Shown here one piece after another: positions 7,455 to 15,682 of a stretch of 64,000 bases of DNA (position 1 is its first letter; each line of letters begins with the position of its first letter). The stretch covers positions 685,311 through 749,310 of the forward strand of contig NZ_LT840184.1 in the NCBI RefSeq assembly GCF_900177425.1. Reading direction: 5' to 3'. The notes beneath the pieces were generated by a model, which saw nothing but the letters and a program-made list of their open reading frames with translations, made no database searches and had not been told where the DNA came from. The position numbers and the translations under genes are program-made. The stretch comes from Paenibacillus uliginis N3/975 (lineage in GTDB: Bacteria; Bacillota; Bacilli; Paenibacillales; Paenibacillaceae).

Positions 7455-9654
7455 ATGGCTGAAGCAGTTTGCGCTTGAACTCCGACTGGTTTTCGGTAAC
7501 CCTCTGTTTGTGCTGTTCCCAGTTATCTATGCCGTTATATTTCTGTTATTCGCTCTGGGGGCAGGAGATTATGCCAATCCCAAAGTATACAACATGCTAT
7601 ACCAGTATTATTCCTTCGCTCATACCATATCGCTTGGACCGGCGATGCTGCTTGGTATCCTGACAGTCCGCCGTGATATCAGGCGGCCTTCCTATGAATG
7701 GAACCGCAGTTTTCCGGTTTCCTTTGGGATGCTGTTGTCCGCCAAATATATTGTAGGGATCATTTATATGTCGCTATTTACAATGTCGGCATCCTTCATC
7801 TTTTATGTGATTTCGATAGGGAGTGGAGTAGATAGTAGCCTCGTCATGCGGCATACCATGAATATTGTGGTTCAATCAGAGATATCTTACCTGGTCACTT
7901 TTGCGCTTGCGATGCTGCTTGGTGTTTGTATAGCGAATCGGGTGGTGTACCTGATCGGATTTTGTGCTTGGATGTTCGGCACCTTTTTTATGGATATTTT
8001 TCTTATAGAACAACTTAGGCTTTTACCGCTCAAAACCTTTCATCTTAACCAGTTTTTTGTGACAAACAATCCGCTTGGGGATGAGACGTGGGGATATGAA
8101 TTGTTCAGGGAAGAACTCTTCAGTTCCTGGCTGTTCGTCTTGGCTTTCACGCTTCTGTTGCTGGTGGTCAGTCTTCTACTGCTGAACCGTACCCGGCCTA
8201 CGATGAACATCAAATGGTGCTGGCTGGCAGCCGTAGGCGCTGCGGTACTGAGTGTTGCGGCCTTTGTTCCTTACGGCTCCATTTGGCAGGAACGTTATGC
8301 AAGTATTAATGAGAAATTGAATGATTCCACGATCCGATTATCTGAGACGGAATTTTCAAAAGACGTAAGGCTAAACATCTCTAAATATGACATAACCCTA
8401 AAGCGAAGACCAGATAATTTGCTACAATTCCAAGCCAAACTGGAGGTCCCAACGGAAGAATGGTCGGGGAAGTCTTCATTTCCGCTTACACTTCACCGAA
8501 ACTTTCAAGTGAGTAAGGTCCTTGTTCAGGGAATTGACACACCGTACCAACGTAAAGGGGAACGTTTGAATGTCGAGATTCCGAATGAAGCAGCTGATAA
8601 GCTCCAGATCGAAGTGTTTTATGCCGGGAATATAAAGGATTTCCTATCGGACTATAACAGAGAAAGGTATCCTGTTTTCAGTGTAGGAAGTGAAGTTTAT
8701 CTTCCGAGATATATGGCTTGGTATCCGCTTCCTGGACATCAAGATGTGTATGTGAAGACTGAAGATCCGGCAAATCGGATTCATACCGGTAACAGGTATT
8801 CTGGCATGTATTTTCCACCCGCAGAAATGAAACTTACCGTTGAGGGATATTCGGTTCCACTGTATACCGGAATGCCGGAGATTGAACGAGAGGTAGGATA
8901 TCAGCGATTTGAAGGTAAGGACGTGATGGGTCTCACTCTGCTCGGGAGTGAAAGCTGGATTGAACTGAAGGAGGAAGGTTTACCGGTTACGTTAGTAACA
9001 ACGCCTTATAACCGGGAGAATGCACAGATACAGCTGGCGGAATTAAAAGAAAAGTATGATTACTTTACACAATGGATTCCTGAGCTAAAGCCTGTCGTTA
9101 CACAGATTATGTATTTTGGAACGAGTGTAGAGAGCCTGCAAGAAGAAAGCGGCAAGGTAGACAATGGATTAATCCTTTCTTCACGAACTTCTTTTTACGA
9201 TTCAGGAAGTGGCCTGCCGGGGGAATGGATGAACGCCATGCTCTTTGGTGGTCAAGAAGGACTCGTAATGTATTCAGGGGGAGACGTAGAAGAAGATGTT
9301 CGCGGAAGAATCAGCAGTCTGTTCTGGTATTTATATTACCGGGAAGCGAAAGGTGTAAGTGACGAAGAGTTGATGGACTATTATGGTTGGGCAAGATCCA
9401 TTCAGATGTTAACGATGAAAGATACGGATTATGATCCGAAAGGTATCGGCCGTAAGATGCTGAGGCAGGTTTCGAAAGCGCTGAATAGAGGAAAGGAAGC
9501 TGAGGTTAAAGAGCTTCTGCAGCATTTTTATAATCAGGGAATCAGCCAGCCTGGTAGACGAGACGATTTTTTCCTTAAAGAGCAGCCAATTTCTTATAAA
9601 GAATGGAAGCAGGAATGGAATCGGGTCGTGCACAGTCATCGCCAGGATAAATAG
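7447..9654 (+). CDS. ABC-2 type permease fused to a large peptidase-M1-like domain
   Basis: A 735-residue membrane protein, partner of the ATPase it overlaps. Six or more hydrophobic segments lie between about residues 15 and 270, with another near 255-280. The remaining 450 residues are soluble. They read like the beta-rich front part of M1 aminopeptidases (YLPRYMAWYPLPGHQDV near 420) followed by a helical part, but no HExxH zinc motif is present, so any peptidase activity is probably lost. The domain may bind a peptide substrate or act as a sensor (inference). The ATG at 7447 sits behind GGAGGG; an in-frame upstream ATG lies deep inside the ATPase gene and is rejected. Confidence 0.8.
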   Translation: MNKWLKQFALELRLVFGNPLFVLFPVIYAVIFLLFALGAGDYANPKVYNMLYQYYSFAHTISLGPAMLLGILTVRRDIRRPSYEWNRSFPVSFGMLLSAKYIVGIIYMSLFTMSASFIFYVISIGSGVDSSLVMRHTMNIVVQSEISYLVTFALAMLLGVCIANRVVYLIGFCAWMFGTFFMDIFLIEQLRLLPLKTFHLNQFFVTNNPLGDETWGYELFREELFSSWLFVLAFTLLLLVVSLLLLNRTRPTMNIKWCWLAAVGAAVLSVAAFVPYGSIWQERYASINEKLNDSTIRLSETEFSKDVRLNISKYDITLKRRPDNLLQFQAKLEVPTEEWSGKSSFPLTLHRNFQVSKVLVQGIDTPYQRKGERLNVEIPNEAADKLQIEVFYAGNIKDFLSDYNRERYPVFSVGSEVYLPRYMAWYPLPGHQDVYVKTEDPANRIHTGNRYSGMYFPPAEMKLTVEGYSVPLYTGMPEIEREVGYQRFEGKDVMGLTLLGSESWIELKEEGLPVTLVTTPYNRENAQIQLAELKEKYDYFTQWIPELKPVVTQIMYFGTSVESLQEESGKVDNGLILSSRTSFYDSGSGLPGEWMNAMLFGGQEGLVMYSGGDVEEDVRGRISSLFWYLYYREAKGVSDEELMDYYGWARSIQMLTMKDTDYDPKGIGRKMLRQVSKALNRGKEAEVKELLQHFYNQGISQPGRRDDFFLKEQPISYKEWKQEWNRVVHSHRQDK

Positions 9655-9717
9655 AAGTAGCTAATCTAATGATATGGGAAAAAGAAAGCATATTAACACG
9701 GAAAGGGGGAGTGAGGC

Positions 9718-10392
9718 ATGATTTCCGATCAACAGTTGTCTGAGAGAATGGCAGCCGGTGACCAGGATGCATTTGAGATGTTAGTAACCCGCTATCACGG
9801 TCCATTGCTTAGTTATACATCCAATCAGTTGCAGGACCGTCAGAAGGCGCAGGATATCGTCCAGGAGACGTTTATCCGGCTGATCCGTCATCTCAGACAG
9901 CATGGGGCTCTGGAGCATGTCAGATCCTGGCTCTACCGTGTTGCCCTGAACCAGTGCAAGGATTATTGGAAAAGCTCTGCTTACCGGTCAGAAGGTCTGG
10001 CTGGTGAAGAGTTTCCTGAGCGTTCGGATCCTTCAGCGGGTGCTGAAGAACTGCTTGAGAGGCAGGAGACGTCAGCGGAAATCGCAGCTTCTCTGGAAAC
10101 TCTGCCGGATGTCCAGCAGAACATTATATCCTTGCGATTCTTTCACGACATGAAGCTGCAGGAAATATCGGAGCTGCTGGATCTCCCCCTGAGCACAGTG
10201 AAGACACACTTATACAATGGACTGAGAAAACTTAAAAAGCTGATGACAGTAAAAGATTCCTATGCTCCGGCAATTACCGCCCGTTCAGGCGGACCGCCGG
10301 GCGGTACCCGGGGGAGATCCGGGACTGAAGATGGCCGGCAAGTCAAACAAAAAGAAAGCGAGGTGTATTCCCATGGATCATCCTTCCGATAA
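9718..10392 (+). CDS. ECF-type RNA polymerase sigma factor
   Basis: Group 4 sigma factor, 224 residues. Region 2 spans about 20-90 (YHGPLLSYTSNQL, then QDIVQETFIRL and the tryptophan-bearing VRSWLYRVALNQCKDYW). Region 4 spans about 120-172, with the helix-turn-helix LQEISELLDLPLSTVKTHLY. A 45-residue low-complexity tail rich in Gly, Ser and Arg follows region 4 and overlaps the next gene by 20 bases. Strong Shine-Dalgarno AAGGGGGAG. It lies inside an ABC-transporter operon; sigma/ABC clusters such as the B. subtilis sigY operon often respond to cell-envelope stress, and autoregulation is likely but no promoter was identified. Confidence 0.9.
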   Translation: MISDQQLSERMAAGDQDAFEMLVTRYHGPLLSYTSNQLQDRQKAQDIVQETFIRLIRHLRQHGALEHVRSWLYRVALNQCKDYWKSSAYRSEGLAGEEFPERSDPSAGAEELLERQETSAEIAASLETLPDVQQNIISLRFFHDMKLQEISELLDLPLSTVKTHLYNGLRKLKKLMTVKDSYAPAITARSGGPPGGTRGRSGTEDGRQVKQKESEVYSHGSSFR

Positions 10393-11218
10393 TGAATTAA
10401 GAAGGCTTGAAGAGGAGCTTAGAGGACCGCTTACCCGTGCCGTTTATCCGCCGCCGTTCCCGAATGAAACTGCACAGCTGATTGCCTCTCTTCAGGGGGA
10501 ATTTGACCAGCTTAAGCTGGAGGCCGCGCCTCCCAAGTTGGATTTTAACCCTCAGGTGGATCCCCCCTCATTGAAGCAGTTGCTGCGCAGTCAGCTTCGT
10601 CTCAATCAGAAGTCGATCCTTCTCGCAAGTGCGGCTGTATTTAGTATGCTGATTCTGCTGGTTGATCCGGAGTATCCGCTGGATAATTTCGGCGGCATTC
10701 CGGGAGGAATATTTCCGCTTATCACACCGCTTCTGCTGATCGCATCAATGTTGTTCAGCAGCCGGACATGGGATCGGGGGATGAGGGCTGTAGAGACCAT
10801 TACCCCTTATCCACCAGCGCTTGTACTATACAGCAGACTTCTCATGGTTACTGGTATGGTGGTCGGTATGGCGCTGATCAGTACGCTGGTTCTTGGAATA
10901 AGGGCCATGAATGCGGAGTCGTCTCATTTTTTGTTTGGGCCCTTTGTACTTGAATGGATGGGCGTTCTGCTCTTAACTGGCGGTGCTGCGATGTATATGA
11001 TGTTCCGAAAGGGTATGGCGGCGTCCATGCTGTCAGCTATACTGGTGTACGGCATGTGGATTGTGCTTCAGGGACAGATTGGTGGCTATGGAGTGTCGCA
11101 TTTCATTAAAATACCCGTAGATGTGACAGTTCTCCTCATTGGAGCTGCTCTCCTAATTTCATCGTATGGGCACAGTCGCAGAGATAATATTCTCCCTGGG
11201 GGAACAACTCATGATTAG
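10373..11218 (+). CDS. Membrane protein with cytosolic N-terminal domain; candidate anti-sigma/ABC permease
   Basis: A 281-residue protein, not assigned to a known family. The first 90 residues are charged and soluble (ELRRLEEELRGPL, then a PYPPPF-like stretch and QLIASLQGEFDQLKLE) and the rest has about six membrane helices. Position directly after, and overlapping, the ECF sigma gene suggests the N-terminal part could hold the sigma factor, although no HxxxCxxC zinc anti-sigma motif is seen. The eight-base overlap with the following ATPase gene equally suggests it is that ATPase's permease. Both roles may be combined (inference). The ATG at 10373 follows GCGAGG. Confidence 0.7.
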   Translation: MDHPSDNELRRLEEELRGPLTRAVYPPPFPNETAQLIASLQGEFDQLKLEAAPPKLDFNPQVDPPSLKQLLRSQLRLNQKSILLASAAVFSMLILLVDPEYPLDNFGGIPGGIFPLITPLLLIASMLFSSRTWDRGMRAVETITPYPPALVLYSRLLMVTGMVVGMALISTLVLGIRAMNAESSHFLFGPFVLEWMGVLLLTGGAAMYMMFRKGMAASMLSAILVYGMWIVLQGQIGGYGVSHFIKIPVDVTVLLIGAALLISSYGHSRRDNILPGGTTHD

Positions 11219-12068
11219 TATCGAGGACCTTACACGCCAGGCTGGCATATACCGGCTTGAGATCGGCAATGCCAGACTTAATTCCGGGCTGAACTTGATC
11301 GTTGGCGCGAACGGCGCAGGAAAAACGACGTTGATGGAAATATTAACGACGCTTCAAGCTCCGGATGAGGGAACAATTTTGTACAAAGGGCGTAAGGCAT
11401 CAGATCACCTGCCACTTGTTCGCAGCCAGATCGGGTATGTTCCGTCGGATATTGAATTGTATGGTGATATGAAAGTTGGAAAGCTGCTGACTTATTTGGC
11501 TGAAATGAAAGGGGTATATTCTCCTGAGGCCATAGATCGTCTCATGGGAGACTTTCGTCTGGAAGTACATCGCCGCACCAAGGTTAAAAACCTATCCCAA
11601 GGGGTGCAGCGCAGAATTGCAGTTGTACAGGCTCTCTTGGCCTCACCGTCTTTCTTATTTTTGGATGAGCCGTTGAACGGTATGGATGCAGAAGAACGGA
11701 AGTTTCTGATTACTTATTTGACACGCTATGCCAAAGGCAGAATGGTGGTTGTAGCCGCCCATGAGCTGAATGAGTGGGAAGATGCGACAGACACGGTTAT
11801 CTGGATACACCGGGGACGGATTCGTTACAACGGGCCTCCACGGACCTGGAAGCTGGCCGCTCCTTTACGGGTATGGGAAGGAGAGGTCAGTCTGACGGAA
11901 TTCGAACAGATTCCAGAACAGAACATTATTCATTTCAGAATGCTGCCGCATGGTATTCGGGTGAGGTTGATGGGCAGCATTGCTCCGGGTCCGGAATTCT
12001 CTGAAAAGGAACCAACACTGGAGGATACATTCTTCGTTCATATGGATGCCCTCACTCATAGATCGTAA
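11211..12068 (+). CDS. ABC transporter ATP-binding protein (last of operon)
   Basis: ATPase subunit, 285 residues. Walker A GANGAGKTT lies near 35, the signature is LSQGVQRR (a variant of LSGGQ, with Gln at the second position), and Walker B is FLFLDEPLNGMD. The switch His is in VAAHEL. Its start overlaps the stop of the six-helix membrane protein by eight bases, which marks that protein as the probable partner. It resembles the first ATPase of the operon in overall plan but is clearly divergent, so the operon encodes two distinct ABC modules. A strong terminator follows directly. Confidence 0.9.
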   Translation: MISIEDLTRQAGIYRLEIGNARLNSGLNLIVGANGAGKTTLMEILTTLQAPDEGTILYKGRKASDHLPLVRSQIGYVPSDIELYGDMKVGKLLTYLAEMKGVYSPEAIDRLMGDFRLEVHRRTKVKNLSQGVQRRIAVVQALLASPSFLFLDEPLNGMDAEERKFLITYLTRYAKGRMVVVAAHELNEWEDATDTVIWIHRGRIRYNGPPRTWKLAAPLRVWEGEVSLTEFEQIPEQNIIHFRMLPHGIRVRLMGSIAPGPEFSEKEPTLEDTFFVHMDALTHRS

Positions 12069-12071
12069 ATT

Positions 12072-12111
12072 AAAAAACATCTCCTAGTTCTGGTTCAGGA
12101 GATGTTTTTTT
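12072..12111. terminator. Bidirectional terminator between convergent genes
   Basis: ACATCTCCT (12077-12085) pairs with AGGAGATGT (12097-12105); a T-run follows on the plus strand and an A-run precedes it, so it can serve both the ABC operon and the minus-strand gene at 12116. Confidence 0.9.
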
Positions 12112-12115
12112 GCGC

Positions 12116-12373
12116 TTAATTCGGCTTTTTCTTCTTATGTCTGAATTTATAAATGAGTGAAGCGACGAAAGATGATGGCCAGAACAGGCCTCCTTGTGAG
12201 TTGAAATGAAGCTGTTCTTCCTGAAATGACATGCCTTCGTAGTACTCATTCTGGGTTTTTTCTTTTCTTCTAGGATCTTCATTCAAGGCCTTAATGTAAT
12301 TGTATTGGACAGGAATCATAACAAGGAAAAGCAAAAACAGAACGCCAGCAATTATCCAAATGGTGATGTCCAA
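12116..12373 (-). CDS. Small membrane protein, 85 residues, TTG start
   Basis: Not recognised. A long N-terminal hydrophobic helix (about 3-26, ITIWIIAGVLFLLFLVMIP) is followed by a charged segment (NEDPRRKEKTQ) and a short second hydrophobic stretch near 65-78, ending in a basic tail KFRHKKKKP. The likely start is the TTG at 12373, nine bases after AGGGAG; an ATG in frame 36 bases upstream has no such site. Monocistronic, sharing the bidirectional terminator with the ABC operon. Confidence 0.7.
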   Translation of the reverse strand: MDITIWIIAGVLFLLFLVMIPVQYNYIKALNEDPRRKEKTQNEYYEGMSFQEEQLHFNSQGGLFWPSSFVASLIYKFRHKKKKPN

Positions 12374-12547
12374 TGTTTCACACTCCCTTTTTGGGATTAT
12401 TTTACGCATCTTACTCTTTTAATACGGGTAAAGAGGGCGCGTGTTTCATTATTTATTATGACGATAAATTTTGACTTCAGAGCGCCGATGCAGCTTAGTA
12501 AACCCTAATTCAAGATGTGATTAGCAGAAATAAAGCTTAAAAAATAA

Positions 12548-12653
12548 TTCCGATGAATTTAATGGGAATTACCTCTTTTCAAACGATGGAAAGTATGAGA
12601 GAATGGGAGAAATTATTCGCATCATAAAATTTCCATCGGAAGCAAAGGGAGGA
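12548..12653 (+). promoter_or_regulatory. Leader of the homocysteine synthase gene with mutually exclusive stems
   Basis: TTCCGATG (12548-12555) can pair with CATCGGAA (12634-12641), while GATGGAAA (12585-12592) can pair with TTTCCATC (12630-12637). The two 3' arms overlap, so only one stem can form at a time, and both end a few bases before the Shine-Dalgarno at about 12646. This is compatible with translational control but is not a known riboswitch class; the S-box core was looked for and is absent. Confidence 0.4.
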
Positions 12654-12660
12654 AATACCT

Positions 12661-13953
12661 ATGTCAGAGGAACGCAAATTTTCTATTGAAACGTTAGCCG
12701 TACACGCAGGACAAGAGATCGATCCGACAACGATGTCCCGTGCGGTCCCGCTTTATCAGACGACATCCTACGGATTTCGAGATAGTGAGCATGCAGCCAA
12801 TCTGTTCTCGCTGAAAGAATTCGGCAATATCTACACCCGAATTATGAACCCGACAACGGACGTCTTCGAACAGCGTATTGCAGCACTGGAAGGCGGAGCG
12901 GGCGCGTTGGCTACAGCTTCCGGGCAAGCAGCCATCACGTTCTCGATTCTGAATATTGCGGGCGCAGGCGATGAGATTGTTTCTTCTTCTAGCCTGTACG
13001 GTGGTACACATAATCTGTTCTCCAACACACTTGCGAAACTGGGCATTAAAGTTCATTTTGTTGATTCCACAAATCCGGAAAACTTCCGTAAATACATTAA
13101 CGATAAGACGAAAGCTTTATTTGCCGAAACGATTGGCAACCCGCAGGGCAACGTGCTGGATGTGGAAGCGGTGGCTGCGATTGCACATGAGAATGGCATC
13201 CCGCTCATAGTTGACAACACCTTCCCAAGCCCGTATCTGCTTCGTCCGATTGAGTATGGTGCTGATATCGTAGTGCATTCCGCTACGAAATTTATCGGCG
13301 GTCACGGAACTTCAATTGGCGGTGTCATTGTAGATGGCGGTAAATTCGATTGGGCGGCAAGCGGTAAGTTTCCGGGTCTGACTGAGCCAGACCCAAGCTA
13401 TCATGGTGTGGTGTACACCGAAGCGGTTGGTCCGATAGCTTATATTATTAAAGCCCGCGTACAGCTACTCCGTGATATTGGAGCTTCCATTTCTCCGTTT
13501 AACTCCTGGTTGCTGCTGCAAGGTCTTGAGACGCTGCATCTGCGCGTGGAACGCCATAGCCAGAATGCGCTTAAGGTGGCGCAATACCTGGAAAACCACG
13601 ATGCAGTGGAGTGGGTTAGTTATGCTGGTCTATCAAGCCACTCATCCTATGAGCTGGCACAGAAGTATCTGCCAAAAGGGCAGGGGGCTATTTTGACATT
13701 TGGCATTAAAGGCGGAACCGAAGCAGGACGTAAAGTGATCGAGAGTGTGAAGCTGTTCTCCCATCTCGCCAACGTTGGAGATTCCAAATCACTCATTATT
13801 CATCCAGCCAGCACAACACACCAGCAGCTCACAGAGGAAGAACAGGTTGCTGCAGGTGTAAATCCGGAGCTTCTTCGCATATCCGTCGGAACAGAGTCTA
13901 TTGACGATATTTTGTATGATCTGGAACAGGCTTTGGCTGCAAGCCAGCAGTAG
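12661..13953 (+). CDS. metY: O-acetylhomoserine sulfhydrylase (homocysteine synthase)
   Basis: PLP-dependent enzyme of the Cys/Met metabolism family, 430 residues, converting O-acetyl-L-homoserine and sulfide (or methanethiol) to homocysteine (or methionine). The PLP lysine lies in VVHSATKFIGGHGT near residue 210, the N-terminal AVHAGQEIDPTT and the AVPLYQTTSY block are typical, and the characteristic extended region around SGKFPGLTEPDPSYHG distinguishes MetY from cystathionine synthases. The length fits. The ATG follows AAGGGAGG. Single gene with its own terminator; the leader may be structured. Confidence 0.94.
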   Translation: MSEERKFSIETLAVHAGQEIDPTTMSRAVPLYQTTSYGFRDSEHAANLFSLKEFGNIYTRIMNPTTDVFEQRIAALEGGAGALATASGQAAITFSILNIAGAGDEIVSSSSLYGGTHNLFSNTLAKLGIKVHFVDSTNPENFRKYINDKTKALFAETIGNPQGNVLDVEAVAAIAHENGIPLIVDNTFPSPYLLRPIEYGADIVVHSATKFIGGHGTSIGGVIVDGGKFDWAASGKFPGLTEPDPSYHGVVYTEAVGPIAYIIKARVQLLRDIGASISPFNSWLLLQGLETLHLRVERHSQNALKVAQYLENHDAVEWVSYAGLSSHSSYELAQKYLPKGQGAILTFGIKGGTEAGRKVIESVKLFSHLANVGDSKSLIIHPASTTHQQLTEEEQVAAGVNPELLRISVGTESIDDILYDLEQALAASQQ

Positions 13954-13989
13954 AAGCACTATACAATAATTTTATACCATCGACATACA

Positions 13990-14034
13990 GAGGCATTTTT
14001 CTCAGACTGACTGAGGAAGGTGCCTTCTTTATTT
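13990..14034 (+). terminator. Terminator after the homocysteine synthase gene
   Basis: GAGGCA (13990-13995) pairs with TGCCTT (14021-14026), with an inner CTCAG/CTGAG stem, followed by CTTTATTT. Confidence 0.75.
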
Positions 14035-14142
14035 ACAGACCTCAAAACGAAGCACGTTTGTATATTTCCTGATCCTTCATAATAATCTTTAGGGAAGGCG
14101 AAAGAACCACCAATTCAAGTGAAAAGGGGTAGAACGATAATC

Positions 14143-15321
14143 ATGACCGAGGGGAAACGAGGAAATGGCACTGAATTGGGGAAACGCTTTTATGACATGT
14201 TCAGCAGAGGTGACCGGGAGCGTCCGACTGGAAATATCAACGACGTGGATTTGTTGGGTGATTTGGCGATGACTGGCGGGATTACCCACGAAGAAGCCTT
14301 GCTGCTGCTGGCTGCTCCCGAGGACATAGAGGAAGCGGTACGAAAAAAGGAAGCCTTCGGCAAAGATCAGTCTTCTCTTCAGCGCCTGCTCGGCTGGAGC
14401 GATGACAAGAGGAGGCTGAAAGTACTGTCCCGTGCGGCTAGCTTGGTGCAGGCTTCTGCTGGCATGGACCGAGGTGCTCAGGGAATCGGCCTTATGAGAG
14501 GGGAAGCTGCGCTTCATTCAGGTGGACCGTTGAGTGAAGTATACCGTGACTGGATGGAAAGTCGGGGAGAAAGTGAGAAACAGCATTACCGACTCCGTCT
14601 GATTTCGTTATGGACGGAGGAATGGGTCAGTGTTCTCCAAGCAGCCCGCGGCTACACGTGTGCAGTTAGCCTTGCGTGGGATACTGGAGCAGAATGCAGT
14701 TCTCAAGAAAGGCTGGAACTTCAGGATATCCAGCTGGAATCGGTGTATCGTGCGGTCGTACGTTGTCAGGAAGAGGGACTGGATTGCCAGCTGGAGCTGT
14801 TGGCACTTTGGCCGCTGGATTCAGCGGATTTTACGGAAGCGCTTGATTTCATTGAAGAGGTCGGGAGCCAGACACTGTGCCATCTAAAGCCCTCTGTTGA
14901 TATAAAGATTGGAGCGCTACTTCATCCGGATATATCATCATCGGATGCAGCGGACATTGCCCGCTTGGCGGACGTCATCGTTATGGATACAGAAAGTGTC
15001 CCGAAACTGCATTTAATGGATGGGAAGGGTTCTTTAGAAGGAGCTTGGAGAGGAGTCGGGCTGCAGGAGCCAATTACGGACTGGGCCAGTCCAGCCTTGC
15101 TGCAAAACAATCTGGAAGAAACGATTCAGCGTATCCGGCGTGTGAAACCGCATATTGGAATTAGGGCGAGTGGGGAAGTAAACGTATCCGACCTGAGAAC
15201 GGTATACCGCTTGGGTCTGACAGGGGTATGCTGTGCACCAACTTCTATGGCAGCTGTTCGTCTTGCGGGCGTTCGATTGGAGTGGATGATGAACCGTTTA
15301 CCTGCTGCGGAGGAAGCTTGA
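14143..15321 (+). CDS. Degenerate PEP-utilising-enzyme (PPDK C-terminal-like) protein
   Basis: A 392-residue protein whose order of motifs follows the C-terminal TIM barrel of pyruvate phosphate dikinase and enzyme I: an ITHEEALLLLAAPEDIEEAV linker-like segment near 45, AGMDRGAQGIGLMRGEA near 110, IKIGALLHPDISSSDAADIA followed by DVIVMDTES, and IGIRASGEVN with GLTGVCCAPTSMAAVRLAG at the end. The residues that bind PEP and magnesium in active enzymes (the E of IGTMIE, the N and D of GTND, the catalytic C of CGE) are changed, so a pseudoenzyme with a regulatory or scaffolding role is likely (inference). A GTG start at 14119 is possible; the ATG at 14143 lies behind AAAAGGGG. Confidence 0.6.
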   Translation: MTEGKRGNGTELGKRFYDMFSRGDRERPTGNINDVDLLGDLAMTGGITHEEALLLLAAPEDIEEAVRKKEAFGKDQSSLQRLLGWSDDKRRLKVLSRAASLVQASAGMDRGAQGIGLMRGEAALHSGGPLSEVYRDWMESRGESEKQHYRLRLISLWTEEWVSVLQAARGYTCAVSLAWDTGAECSSQERLELQDIQLESVYRAVVRCQEEGLDCQLELLALWPLDSADFTEALDFIEEVGSQTLCHLKPSVDIKIGALLHPDISSSDAADIARLADVIVMDTESVPKLHLMDGKGSLEGAWRGVGLQEPITDWASPALLQNNLEETIQRIRRVKPHIGIRASGEVNVSDLRTVYRLGLTGVCCAPTSMAAVRLAGVRLEWMMNRLPAAEEA

Positions 15322-15378
15322 GAAAATAAGATTTATATTTCATTAGAAAGTATAAATTCCCATTCATAAAAGAAAGCG

Positions 15379-15414
15379 AGTCCGGGTGTTTCCTGTAGAC
15401 CCCCGGACTTTTTT
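15379..15414 (+). terminator. Terminator after the PPDK-like gene
   Basis: AGTCCGGG (15379-15386) pairs with CCCGGACT (15402-15409), followed by a T-run. Confidence 0.9.
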
Positions 15415-15497
15415 GATATGGACAGGTGGGACAAGCCGGTAACGATTAAGCGTCTTGCTTGATAACAACGTGATGCAAAAAAGTAGGCGAAAGTATA

Positions 15498-15526
15498 TTT
15501 ACAAATAGGCAGGTTATGGGTATGAT
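15498..15526 (+). promoter_or_regulatory. Sigma-A-type promoter of the metal ATPase gene
   Basis: TTTACA (15498-15503), a 17-base spacer and TATGAT (15521-15526). Transcription would begin near 15533, giving a leader of about 150 bases that contains two metalloregulator-like boxes and a GC-rich hairpin. Confidence 0.6.
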
Positions 15527-15573
15527 AAAAATATAAAGTTGCTCTAAGGAAAATAAATTGTACTGGGACAAAA

Positions 15574-15668
15574 ATGATTCTCATTCTCAATTAGCATGCT
15601 GCTCCGGCCTAGCCGGGGCAGCATGTGTCATTTTAAGGGTAGTAATAATGGATTTCATTCTCAATTAG
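15574..15668 (+). promoter_or_regulatory. Fur/PerR-like boxes flanking a GC-rich hairpin
   Basis: The 14-base sequence TCATTCTCAATTAG occurs twice, at 15581-15594 and 15655-15668. The first copy, extended upstream (from 15574), reads on the minus strand as TTGAGAATGAGAATCAT, close to the classic Fur-family operator. Between the copies lies a 14-bp stem (15595-15608 with 15612-15625, one wobble, 3-base loop). The downstream gene encodes a P1B-4 ATPase, a class under PerR/Fur control in B. subtilis, which supports metal-dependent regulation. Which regulator binds is unknown. Confidence 0.6.
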
Positions 15669-15682
15669 GAAGGTGATTAGAT

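Noticed and set aside
12374..12660. S-box (SAM) riboswitch ahead of the homocysteine synthase gene
   Set aside because: Looked for because of the pathway, but the conserved S-box blocks and a terminator are absent.
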